From Bacillota bacterium (GTDB lineage Bacteria > Bacillota > Clostridia > Acetivibrionales > DSM-1351), in the NCBI GenBank assembly GCA_023400235.1, contig JAEXFI010000008.1:62001-126000 (forward strand): 64,000 nt of DNA. Reading direction: 5' to 3'. Both the position numbers and the translations under genes were made by a program. This document shows, in pieces, positions 8,063-15,562 of this stretch (the stretch's first letter is position 1; each line of letters opens with the position of its first letter). Under the pieces are notes generated by a model that worked only from the letters and a program-made list of their open reading frames with translations, was not told the origin of the DNA and did not search any database.

Positions 8063-10222
8063 TTGATATTGATGATTGATAATTATGATTCTTTTACATT
8101 TAACATTGTACAATACCTGAAAGTACTGAAACAAGATATTTATACCGTGCGCAATGATGCCATTGAAATGTCCTTTATTGAAAATTTAAAACCCCAATGC
8201 ATTATTATATCTCCTGGTCCAAAAGCTCCGAAGGATGCCGGGAAATGCCTGGATATCATCCATGAGTTCAAGGGGAAGATTCCCATATTCGGAATATGCC
8301 TTGGGCATCAATGCATCGGTGAGGCTTTTGGAAGCCAGATAGTCCATGCAAAAAGCCTGATGCATGGAAAAATCTCTGTCATTAATTCCTTGGAAAAGGG
8401 AATATTCGAAAAGTTCAGCAAAAAGCAATTTATTGCTACCCGATATCATTCCCTTGCAATAAAAAGAGAAACCCTGCCTGACTGCCTGGAAATCACATGT
8501 GAAACAGATGATGGAGAAATAATGGGCGTCAAGCACAAGGCATATGACATTGAAGGAGTACAGTTCCATCCTGAGGCCATATTGACCGAAGGGGGCTATG
8601 AAATGCTTAAAATATTCCTGGACAGGTGCGGCTGTGACTCAGAAAGCAGCTCGGAAGGCAGCTCCGGCACCCATATTACAGACAATTCCTTGTTCAGTTC
8701 CTCTGAAAATTCACTTTTCAGCAGTAAGAATCTCTCACTCACACAGGAAATTGAAACCTTCCACTATGACGGGGATTTCCATAGAGGCTTCTTAAACATT
8801 TATAATTCCCTGAATGAGGAGGGCAGCTGTGCCTTTCTGGATTCAGCCGGCGGCCCCGCCACTGACTGCAATTTCTCTGCCATAGCCCTGGACAGGCAGT
8901 TCACCTTAAAGCTGAAAAGCGGCATTTTGACAGTTGAAGGCAAAAACCCGGGCTATGTAAGCCATGTGAGGGAAATCCTGTCGGAGCATTTTCAGCCCGC
9001 CAATGGCGGCTTTGATATTACAGGCTGCAAATTTTCAGCTATATTCAACCTGCTTAAAAACTCCTTTGTCATTGACAGCAGGCAGGATGAAAAGCTAGTC
9101 ATATCCGTACCTCTCATAGGCTATTTTACATATGAATACCTGCATTACCTGGAGAACGTGCCGGAGAACCGCGAAGATCCTCTGGACTTCCCACAGGTGG
9201 AGCTGAGCTTCTATTCCACTATAATATATACGGAGTACAACAGTAAAAGCTTCTCTGTAATATCCAACTTCACAGAAGCTCCGTACCCAAAGGACGACAT
9301 AATCAGGTGTTTTATGGATTCGGACTCAAGTGAATTCCGCATAAGTCCTGAGGGCGATTCTGAAATTCTGGATAGCCGGGTTGTGCAGAACATTTCAAAG
9401 GAAAGGTATCTGGAGATAGTAGACAAGTGCAAGAAGTATATTGTTGAGGGAGATATATTCCAGGTACAGATAGCCATGCGGGAGGAAATCGAAGTGGACT
9501 GCCGGCCTATAGATATCTACAGGCAAATAAGGGCAATGAACCCTTCTCCCTACATGAGTTTTATTCAGGATGAGAATTACACCTTTGCCAGCAACAGTCC
9601 TGAACTTCAATTTTCTGTGATGGACGGACACGCCATGATACGGCCTATTGCGGGAACCTCCAAGGGAAAGGGCCGGGACAGCGGAGAAAGAGCGGAGATA
9701 TATGAGGAGTTCTCAAAGGATAAGAAGGAAAATGCAGAGCATATAATGCTGGTGGACCTTGCCCGCAATGATATGGGGAGAATGGCGGTAGAGGGCTCGG
9801 TGCACGTACCGGAGCTTTTGAACATAGAGGAGTATTCCAAGTTCTTTCACATGACCAGTACTGTCAAGGGCAAGCTGCAGTCGGATTTAAATTCCATGGA
9901 GCTTTTTGAGGCCACCTTTCCGGCAGGAACCCTGACCGGAGCTCCCAAAATAAGGGCCATGGAAATAATTTCGGAGCTTGAGCCCCAAAAGCGCGGTCCA
10001 TATGGAGGAGCAATCGGAATCTTCGATTTTAACGGAAACATTGTAAGTTCCATAAACATAAGGACTGTAATAAAAAAAGGCGGAAAGATCTATATTCAGG
10101 CAGCTGCCGGTACGGTTGCCGATTCGGTGCCTGAAAACGAATGGAACGAAGTCATAAACAAGCTGGGAACCTTGAGACAAGCCATTACAAATGTGTGCAA
10201 CGATGAGCTTCAGCTTGTCTGA
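8063..10222 (+). CDS. Fused glutamine amidotransferase / anthranilate- or ADIC-synthase-type enzyme (copy 1)
   Basis: 719 residues. Residues 1-190 are a class I glutamine amidotransferase (IDNYDSFTFN; nucleophile in GICLGHQ, C79; FHPE with H169 and E171). A Ser-rich linker near 195-220 leads to a chorismate-binding domain (about 230-719) with GYFTYEYLHYLE, PIAGTSKGKG at 528, DLARNDMGR, FPAGTLTGAPKIRAMEII and PENEW. Known from the family: Ala in PIAGT marks C2-aminating anthranilate/ADIC synthases, whereas PabB-type enzymes have Lys there, so amination at C2 of chorismate is expected. Unusual features are SPGPKAP instead of the normal PGPGxP near residue 52, and AAAGTVADS instead of AGAGIVADS. 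Start TTG 8063 is 10 bases after AAGGAG and matches the paralogue's N-terminus. Whether pyruvate is released (anthranilate) or kept (ADIC) cannot be read. Confidence 0.88.
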   Translation: MILMIDNYDSFTFNIVQYLKVLKQDIYTVRNDAIEMSFIENLKPQCIIISPGPKAPKDAGKCLDIIHEFKGKIPIFGICLGHQCIGEAFGSQIVHAKSLMHGKISVINSLEKGIFEKFSKKQFIATRYHSLAIKRETLPDCLEITCETDDGEIMGVKHKAYDIEGVQFHPEAILTEGGYEMLKIFLDRCGCDSESSSEGSSGTHITDNSLFSSSENSLFSSKNLSLTQEIETFHYDGDFHRGFLNIYNSLNEEGSCAFLDSAGGPATDCNFSAIALDRQFTLKLKSGILTVEGKNPGYVSHVREILSEHFQPANGGFDITGCKFSAIFNLLKNSFVIDSRQDEKLVISVPLIGYFTYEYLHYLENVPENREDPLDFPQVELSFYSTIIYTEYNSKSFSVISNFTEAPYPKDDIIRCFMDSDSSEFRISPEGDSEILDSRVVQNISKERYLEIVDKCKKYIVEGDIFQVQIAMREEIEVDCRPIDIYRQIRAMNPSPYMSFIQDENYTFASNSPELQFSVMDGHAMIRPIAGTSKGKGRDSGERAEIYEEFSKDKKENAEHIMLVDLARNDMGRMAVEGSVHVPELLNIEEYSKFFHMTSTVKGKLQSDLNSMELFEATFPAGTLTGAPKIRAMEIISELEPQKRGPYGGAIGIFDFNGNIVSSINIRTVIKKGGKIYIQAAAGTVADSVPENEWNEVINKLGTLRQAITNVCNDELQLV

Positions 10223-10284
10223 AATCCTGTAAAAACAGTCATAAAACAATATAAAACAGTATTCTGAAAGGGGTCAAAGAGACA

Positions 10285-10635
10285 ATGGATAACGTAGGAA
10301 TTGATTTTAACAGTATTGAATGGAAAAAGTGGGACAAGCCGGGTGCGGTGGGCCGTGTAAAAATGGTATTTGCCAATGGCAAGAGAGTAAGGCTGCTGGA
10401 GCTTCCGGCGGGCTTTAATGAGGAAAAATGGTGTGAAATAGGCCATCAGGGCTATGTGCTCAGCGGTGTGTTTACCATAATGTTTGAAGACAGCAGCTAC
10501 GAGTGCAAGCCTGGAATGGGCTTTGTAATACCTGACGGAATAAAACACCGCTCAAAGGGTATGGACGAGGATAAAACCGTTGTGTTTGTAGTGGATGAAA
10601 TCGGAGTGGATAATATCTATGGAGAAAATAAATGA
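10285..10635 (+). CDS. Small cupin-domain protein
   Basis: 116 residues forming a single conserved beta-barrel cupin: RLLELPAGFNEEKWCEIGHQGYVLSGVFTI is motif 1 and PGMGFVIPDGIKHRS is motif 2, with candidate metal ligands Glu, His and a second His. It could be a metal-binding isomerase, lyase or ligand-binding accessory. The stop lies 17 bases inside the UbiD gene, so the two are probably translationally coupled, and a role next to the decarboxylase is inferred. AAAGGGG precedes the ATG by about 12 bases. Function is unknown. Confidence 0.8.
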   Translation: MDNVGIDFNSIEWKKWDKPGAVGRVKMVFANGKRVRLLELPAGFNEEKWCEIGHQGYVLSGVFTIMFEDSSYECKPGMGFVIPDGIKHRSKGMDEDKTVVFVVDEIGVDNIYGENK

Positions 10636-12025
10636 TTTGAGGTCAGCGGTCAGCTTTCTGGAAAGTAACCAGGAGTGCATTCTTTTGCATAATGAGCCCA
10701 TTGATGCCAATTGTGAAATTGCATCGCATTATGTAGAGCATGGGGCAGGTGTACCCGCATCTCCCAATTGCAGAGAGGGCTCCACCGTTATCTACAAAAA
10801 GGTAAAAGGCCATTCCATGCCCGTATTAATGGGCTTGTTCGGAAGCAGAAGGAGAAGCAACCTTCTGCTTACAGGAAAAGATGACAACAGGGCGGCGGAG
10901 GTTATGCTGCATGGCTTGAAGCACAGACTTCCCGCGGAGAAAACAGACAAACCTCCCTGCCAGGAAAATGTCATAAGAGCTGTGGACATAATGAAACAGC
11001 TTCCTGTTCCCACCATTTCAAAGGCTGATGCAGGTCCCTTCATCACCTTGGGGGTGGTATATGCCGCAGATCCTGAAACCGGGGAAAGGAACTGCTCAAT
11101 ACACAGGTTCTGCATCCACGGCAGGGACACAATGACCATATGGATTGTTCCGGGACGGGATTTGGGCATATTGTATAAAAAAGCACTGGAAAGAAATACT
11201 GCACTTCCCATATCAATAAATATCGGGGTTGACCCGGCCATTTATTATGCCTCCTGCTTTTCAAATCCGCCGGTAGCTCCGGGGGAGGATGAACTGTCAA
11301 TAGCGGGCGGTATCAGAAGGTGTCCGGTGCAGGTTTCAGAGTGTATTTCCGTGGATGCACTGTGCATAAGCAATGCGGAAATAGTTTTGGAAGGAGAAAT
11401 AACAGGTGAGTTGGCAGATGAAAATATCAGTGACCCTGCAGGCTTTTCACTTCCTGAATTTCTGGGCTACAACGGGAACGCAAAGCCCTCCCTTCCCCTG
11501 GTGAAAATCAAAGCCATCACACATAGGAATGACCCGGTGTATCAAGCTTTGCTGGGTCCGGGCAAGGAACAGTCCGAACTGCTGAGCATCCCTGCGGAGG
11601 CGGCAGTTATGAAGCTTTTAAAGGAGAATCTGAGGGCAGACATTGTCAATGCACACTACAGCTCGGCAGGAGGAGGACTTCTTTTCCTGATTCTTCAGAT
11701 AAGAAAGAAAAACCCTATGGACGATGCCTTCGCAAAACAGGCGGGCTTAATGGCACTGTCCTCCTTTCATATGCTAAAGCATGTTGTAGTAGTGGACGAG
11801 GATGTTAATATCTACTCCCACGAGGACGTATTCTGGGCAATGACCACCCGGTTCCAGGCAGACAGGGATATAACCCTGATCAAGAACCTGCCCGGCTTCC
11901 CGGCAGATCCCACCCAGTCTCCCAAGTACTCTCAAAGCATACCTGCAGCCGGTGTGACAGCAAAAGCAGTATTTGACTGTACTGTGCCCTGGGGGATGAA
12001 AGACCTGTTTAAAAGATCCTTCTAG
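10619..12025 (+). CDS. UbiD-family prenylated-FMN-dependent (de)carboxylase
   Basis: 468 residues with UbiD family blocks: HGAGVPASPN, MPVLMGLFGSRRR, DAGPFITLGVVYAADPETGERN, RFCIHGRDTM, IGVDPAIYYAS, the SNAEIVLEGEI block with acidic residues, and the C-terminal VVVVDEDVNIYSHEDVFWAMTTRFQADRD. UbiD enzymes use prenylated FMN for reversible decarboxylation of aromatic and unsaturated acids. UbiX, which makes the cofactor, is encoded four genes on, and an LpdD-like protein lies just before UbiX. This set resembles the three-part non-oxidative hydroxyarylate decarboxylases. ATG 10619 is preceded by GGAGTGG; the longer frame from 10595 lies inside the cupin gene and is rejected. The substrate is presumably a (hydroxy/amino)benzoate made by this locus, which is inference. 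Confidence 0.92.
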   Translation: MEKINDLRSAVSFLESNQECILLHNEPIDANCEIASHYVEHGAGVPASPNCREGSTVIYKKVKGHSMPVLMGLFGSRRRSNLLLTGKDDNRAAEVMLHGLKHRLPAEKTDKPPCQENVIRAVDIMKQLPVPTISKADAGPFITLGVVYAADPETGERNCSIHRFCIHGRDTMTIWIVPGRDLGILYKKALERNTALPISINIGVDPAIYYASCFSNPPVAPGEDELSIAGGIRRCPVQVSECISVDALCISNAEIVLEGEITGELADENISDPAGFSLPEFLGYNGNAKPSLPLVKIKAITHRNDPVYQALLGPGKEQSELLSIPAEAAVMKLLKENLRADIVNAHYSSAGGGLLFLILQIRKKNPMDDAFAKQAGLMALSSFHMLKHVVVVDEDVNIYSHEDVFWAMTTRFQADRDITLIKNLPGFPADPTQSPKYSQSIPAAGVTAKAVFDCTVPWGMKDLFKRSF

Positions 12026-12128
12026 CTGCTCTTTGGCCCATGGTAATTGACTTATTATGATTTTCAAGGGGCGACTTGAATTTCAAGATAAATTGTAATT
12101 AAATTTAAATTTTGAAGGAGATTTCAAA

Positions 12129-12413
12129 ATGAAAGAGGAATTAGAAGTAGTAAGAGCAGAAATTGACAATATTGACAATATTATAGTGGATTCCCTGGTG
12201 AAAAGGATAAACTGCGTATTGAAGGTGGTAAAATACAAAACCAGCGAAGAGGACGTAATAGGCTGCGACCGGGTGAAAATAGTGCTGGACAAGGTTAGGA
12301 ACAAGGCAATTGCAGCTGGCGGACACGAGGAATTGATTGTAGATATTTACAAGCATATTATTGATGTGCTTACGGATATGCAGCTGGAAATACTGAGAAG
12401 CAGAAATGAATAA
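12129..12413 (+). CDS. Chorismate mutase-like (AroQ/PchB fold) protein
   Basis: 94 residues, all-helical, with the type II chorismate mutase pattern VRAEIDNIDNIIVDSLVKRINCVLKVVKYK. This supplies the Arg near residue 9, Arg near 28 and Lys near 39 that bind the substrate carboxylates. A second helix pair follows (DRVKIVLDKVRNKA...EELIVDIYKHIIDV), ending in a Gln-containing helix. GAAGGAG precedes the ATG. The fold serves chorismate mutases, isochorismate-pyruvate lyases (PchB) and aminodeoxychorismate mutases (PapB). Beside aminating chorismate enzymes, it may act on an amino-deoxy-(iso)chorismate or remove pyruvate from it. The choice is open. Confidence 0.82.
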   Translation: MKEELEVVRAEIDNIDNIIVDSLVKRINCVLKVVKYKTSEEDVIGCDRVKIVLDKVRNKAIAAGGHEELIVDIYKHIIDVLTDMQLEILRSRNE

Positions 12414-12431
12414 AGGCAAAGGAGACGGTTG

Positions 12432-13031
12432 ATGAAGATTGTAGTAATATTAGGACACCCTCAAAAAGGAAGCTTCAATCATGCAATTGCAGAAATGGCG
12501 GTTGATACCCTTAGAAGTGAGGGCCATGAAATAATATACCATGACTTGTATGAGGAAGGCTTTGAGCCGGTTGTAACAAGCGAAGAGATTCCCAAGGGAG
12601 CCAGGCTTGATGCTGTTATAGAAAAGCACTGCCGGCATATAGCCGATGCCGACGGCATAATCATAGTCCATCCCAACTGGTGGGGAACTCCTCCCGCCAT
12701 AATGAAGGGCTGGATTGACAGGGTTATCAGGCCGGGAGTGGCCTATACCTTTTTGGAGAATGACAAGGGTGAGGGCGTTCCCTTGGGGTTGCTCAAGGCA
12801 AAGGCGGCAATAGTTTTCAATACTTCAAATACTGAAAATTTAAGGGAAATAAACGTATTTGGCGACCCCCTTGAAACCATATGGAAGAATTGCATTTTCA
12901 GCCTGTGTGGTGTGGACAATTTTTTCAGAAGGATGTATGGAATAGTTGTGACCAGCACTGAAGAGGAGAGGAAGCTCTGGCTGGAGGATGTAAAGCAGGT
13001 TGTTTTAAGGTGTTTTCCTGAAGAAAAATGA
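12432..13031 (+). CDS. NAD(P)H:quinone oxidoreductase family (flavodoxin-like fold)
   Basis: 199 residues. VVILGHPQKGSFNHAIAEMAV is the flavin-binding start of the NQO/YwrO family, and DGIIIVHPNWWGTPPAIMKGWIDRVIRPGVAYTF is its hallmark isoalloxazine-binding block. Family members carry out two-electron reduction of quinones, nitro or azo groups with NAD(P)H. It lies 18 bases after the chorismate mutase-like gene. GGAGAC precedes ATG 12432 by 7 bases; an in-frame TTG directly before is less likely. It is the second of three flavin oxidoreductases in the locus, which suggests reductive tailoring of an aromatic. Confidence 0.88.
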   Translation: MKIVVILGHPQKGSFNHAIAEMAVDTLRSEGHEIIYHDLYEEGFEPVVTSEEIPKGARLDAVIEKHCRHIADADGIIIVHPNWWGTPPAIMKGWIDRVIRPGVAYTFLENDKGEGVPLGLLKAKAAIVFNTSNTENLREINVFGDPLETIWKNCIFSLCGVDNFFRRMYGIVVTSTEEERKLWLEDVKQVVLRCFPEEK

Positions 13032-13101
13032 TATATCAATATTCCGCGGTAAAAAAGACCGGGTCTGACAAGCTCAATTTGCCGCATGGGGCTAAAAGCT
13101 T

Positions 13102-14070
13102 ATGAATGAGAAGATTGAAATAAAGAATATATGCATATATGGTGTGGGAGGCGTAGGCGGATATTTTGGCGGACAGCTTTGCCGGGGCTTGCTGGAAGCG
13201 CACCCGAAGCCGGATACTGAATACAGGGTTTATTTTGTTGCAAGGGGAAGGCATTATGAAGAAATACGCACATCCGGCCTGACCCTTCATCTGGAAGGGC
13301 AGGGAGAGGTAAAAATCAGGCCTTATGCAGTGGTGGATGATGTGGCACTGATTCCTCCTGCGGATATGTATATCATATGCACAAAGAGCTATGATTTATG
13401 TGCTGCGGTTGAATCCATAAAAGACCGGCTTACAAAGGATACTGTTATATTGCCTCTTTTAAACGGAATAAACATATATGAGAAAATCAGGGCTGTAAGC
13501 CAGGAGGGTATTGTACTTCCGGCTTGTGTCTACATAGCCTCTTACGTGGAAAAGCCGGGAACCGTCAGACAGCAGGGACCTGAGGGGAGAATCGTATTAG
13601 GCCGGGATCCCCGCAATTATTCCCATACCCCAAAGGAAATACTGGAGCTGCTGCGCAGTGCGGGAATAATGCATGAGTGGGTGGACAATCCCTATCCTCT
13701 GATTTATGAGAAATACATGCTCATATGCTCGTTTGCACTGGTGACTGCCGGGTATGGAGTCACCATGGGCCGGGTGCTTGAGGATGACGCCCTTAAAAGC
13801 ATTCTTATGAATGTAATGCTGGAAATCAAAAGCATTGCAGAAAAAAAGGGAATAAAAATGTCTGAGGGCATAATTGAAAAATGCATTGACGTGGTAAGGA
13901 AATATCCTGCAGACACAAAGACCTCCTTTCAGAGAGATGTTGAACAGATGAAGGAGCACAATGAGGGCGAATTGTATGCAGACACTATAATAAGAGCAGG
14001 AGAGGAACTGGGTATAAAAACACCCTTTACACGTATGGTCTCAAACCTGAGGACAGGTGGGGGCCGATAG
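13102..14070 (+). CDS. Ketopantoate reductase-like (ApbA/PanE family) dehydrogenase
   Basis: 322 residues. The N-terminal Rossmann domain begins with ICIYGVGGVGGYFGG; the central ICTKSYD carries the family's catalytic Lys, LLNGIN follows, and the C-terminal helical domain has MLICSFALVTAGYGVTMG and DTKTSFQRDVEQMKEHNEGELY, where Ser/Asp and Glu contact substrate in PanE. PanE reduces 2-dehydropantoate with NADPH. No panB, panC or panD is nearby and the gene is embedded in an aromatic operon, so it may have been recruited to reduce an alpha-keto acid or similar intermediate. True pantoate synthesis remains possible. Confidence 0.85.
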   Translation: MNEKIEIKNICIYGVGGVGGYFGGQLCRGLLEAHPKPDTEYRVYFVARGRHYEEIRTSGLTLHLEGQGEVKIRPYAVVDDVALIPPADMYIICTKSYDLCAAVESIKDRLTKDTVILPLLNGINIYEKIRAVSQEGIVLPACVYIASYVEKPGTVRQQGPEGRIVLGRDPRNYSHTPKEILELLRSAGIMHEWVDNPYPLIYEKYMLICSFALVTAGYGVTMGRVLEDDALKSILMNVMLEIKSIAEKKGIKMSEGIIEKCIDVVRKYPADTKTSFQRDVEQMKEHNEGELYADTIIRAGEELGIKTPFTRMVSNLRTGGGR

Positions 14071-14097
14071 TGTGACACTCGGATACATGAGGTTTAC

Positions 14098-14448
14098 ATG
14101 ATAGAGATAACCAGAAAGAAAAACCGTTTGGAAGTGAGAATGATGGCCATGAACATGGGTAGTGACCTTTGCGTCATGCTGATGGGAGGGGACAAGCCCC
14201 ATCTGGGGGCCGTAACAGTGGGCTCCGGCAGCGAAAGCCTGAAAACTTTCGCCTTTGACACGCATAAGGAAAATATTATCACTGAGTTGTTTTCCAGCAG
14301 GTTAAAAAGAGAGTATATGGGGAATTTTGCCGTTTGCTGCGGGATACATTTGAACAATATATCCCAGGAAGAAATACAGCTGGTAATTCAATTATGCCGT
14401 GACATGGCAGAGGACTTATGTGCAGTGTTAAAAAACATAGCCGGATGA
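14098..14448 (+). CDS. LpdD-like prenylated-flavin chaperone domain protein
   Basis: 116 residues that look like the LpdD family of small proteins accompanying gallate/hydroxybenzoate UbiD decarboxylases. GSDLCVMLMGGDKPHLGAVTVG is followed by AVCCGIHLNNISQEEI. Members are thought to help deliver or mature prenylated FMN. The gene runs into the UbiX gene: its TGA at 14446-14448 lies just before the GTG start at 14460, inside the UbiX ribosome binding site. Together with UbiD and UbiX it completes a three-component decarboxylase set. Confidence 0.75.
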   Translation: MIEITRKKNRLEVRMMAMNMGSDLCVMLMGGDKPHLGAVTVGSGSESLKTFAFDTHKENIITELFSSRLKREYMGNFAVCCGIHLNNISQEEIQLVIQLCRDMAEDLCAVLKNIAG

Positions 14449-14459
14449 GGGGTTTTAAG

Positions 14460-15020
14460 GTGAAGCTAATAGTGGGTATAACAGGAGCCACAGGAGTCAT
14501 ATATGCCATAAGGCTTCTGGAGGTGCTGAAGGAAATAAATAATTTGGAAGTCAGCCTTATAATGAGTGAGTGGGCAAAAAAGAATCTGGAGCTTGAAACC
14601 GATTACCGCCTGGGTTATCTGGAAGGTCTTGCAGACGAAGTTTTTGACAATGCAGATTTGGGAGCCAGGGTGTCAAGCGGCTCTTTTGTAACTGATGGAA
14701 TGGTCATAGCTCCCTGCAGCATGAAGTCCTTAAGCGCAATAGCAAACGGTTATTGTGAAAGCCTTATTTCAAGAGCGGCAGATGTGATTCTAAAGGAGGG
14801 CAGAAGGCTGGTGCTATGTCCCAGAGAAACTCCTTTGAGTGCGGTCCACCTTGAGAATATGCTAAAGCTGTCCAGGCTGGGTGTAAGAATTGTGCCTCCC
14901 ATGCCGGCCTTTTATAACCGGCCCAGGGGGCTGGAGGAAATTGTGAACCATCAGGTTATGAAGATCCTGGATCAGTTTGGCTTGGATAGTCAAATAGCAA
15001 AAAGGTGGAACGGGAATTAA
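14460..15020 (+). CDS. ubiX: UbiX-like flavin prenyltransferase
   Basis: 186 residues. KLIVGITGATGVIYAIRLLEVL is the FMN-binding loop, GSFVTDGMVIAPCSMKSLSAIANG the central block, and CPRETPLSAVHLENMLKLS with PPMPAFYNRPRGLEEIVNH the prenyl-phosphate site. UbiX joins a dimethylallyl unit to FMN to give the UbiD cofactor. The start is GTG 14460 with GAGGGG 7 bases before; the upstream ATGs lack a binding site and lie inside the preceding gene. As last gene of transcription unit one it makes this UbiD self-sufficient for cofactor. Confidence 0.92.
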   Translation: MKLIVGITGATGVIYAIRLLEVLKEINNLEVSLIMSEWAKKNLELETDYRLGYLEGLADEVFDNADLGARVSSGSFVTDGMVIAPCSMKSLSAIANGYCESLISRAADVILKEGRRLVLCPRETPLSAVHLENMLKLSRLGVRIVPPMPAFYNRPRGLEEIVNHQVMKILDQFGLDSQIAKRWNGN

Positions 15021-15040
15021 ATACTCTCTTTTGGCCTCTG

Positions 15041-15068
15041 CTAAAAGGAAGCCTTTTTAGGATACTTT
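15041..15068 (+). terminator. Possible weak terminator after UbiX gene
   Basis: Short hairpin CTAAAAGG / CCTTTTTAG followed by GATACTTTTTT, just downstream of the UbiX stop. The stem is only 8 pairs with one bulge, so it may be leaky. Confidence 0.4.
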
Positions 15069-15095
15069 TTTATGCCCTGACACATAAAATATATA

Positions 15096-15124
15096 TTGAC
15101 ATTAGTTAAAAAAGGGTGTAGAGT
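15096..15124 (+). promoter_or_regulatory. Promoter of the T-box-controlled unit
   Basis: TTGACA at 15096-15101, a 17-base spacer, then TAGAGT at 15119-15124. A start near 15131 would place the whole T-box leader in the transcript. Confidence 0.6.
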
Positions 15125-15164
15125 AAATATAAGGTAATAATATCTGGAAAAATTTAATATTTTA

Positions 15165-15400
15165 AAGTCTATGAATGAGAAAAGTATTTAAAGTATTTTA
15201 TCACAGCGAGTTGACGATTGGTGAAAGGTTCAACATAAGATTTTTAGAGAAATGGGCTCAGGAGATTTAGAACGAATTTATAGTAGTTTGTTACGTGCTT
15301 CTCACGTTATAGGGATAGAATATATAATGTATTTGAAAATTGAGGTTTTTGAGTGGTATAGCGAACTGTTTCGTCTCGAATTGACGAAGCAGTTTTTTTG
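15165..15400 (+). ncRNA. T-box riboswitch leader, Trp (UGG) specifier
   Basis: The leader shows T-box elements in order: ATGAGAAAAGTA at the Stem I base (15172-15186); distal loop region AGCGAG...GATTGGTGAAAGG (15205-15229); specifier loop GAGAAATGGGCTC (15246-15258) with TGG at 15253-15255 directly after GAAA. The antiterminator/T-box region follows at GAGTGGTATAGCG (15351-15363). Downstream comes a perfect-type terminator, AACTGTTTCGTC / GACGAAGCAGTT plus seven T (15365-15399). T-boxes read uncharged tRNA; UGG predicts tRNA-Trp, fitting control of an anthranilate-forming enzyme. The bulge reads TGGTATA instead of the usual TGGNACC, which is unusual. A 58-codon frame crossing it (15252-15428) is treated as chance. 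Confidence 0.82.
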
Positions 15401-15562
15401 TTTATCATCAGCGCTGAATAAACAATAATTGTAAAATTCCCATAAGAAACAAAGGAATATTTTTAGGACATTGAGCTGCGGGTTTTTAACTGCCTGGCTT
15501 TAGTTCGACATTGCCTTTTGCAGGGCTTAATAACACTATTTAATCAATGGAGGGTGATTTAA

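Noticed and set aside
13102..14070. Ordinary pantothenate gene panE
   Set aside because: Not excluded by sequence, but the absence of panBCD and its position inside the aromatic operon make a pathway-specific role more likely, so no symbol is given.
15252..15428. 58-codon plus-strand frame starting MGSGDLERIY
   Set aside because: It spans the T-box specifier, antiterminator and terminator, has no ribosome binding site, and its reading phase is explained by conserved RNA sequence.
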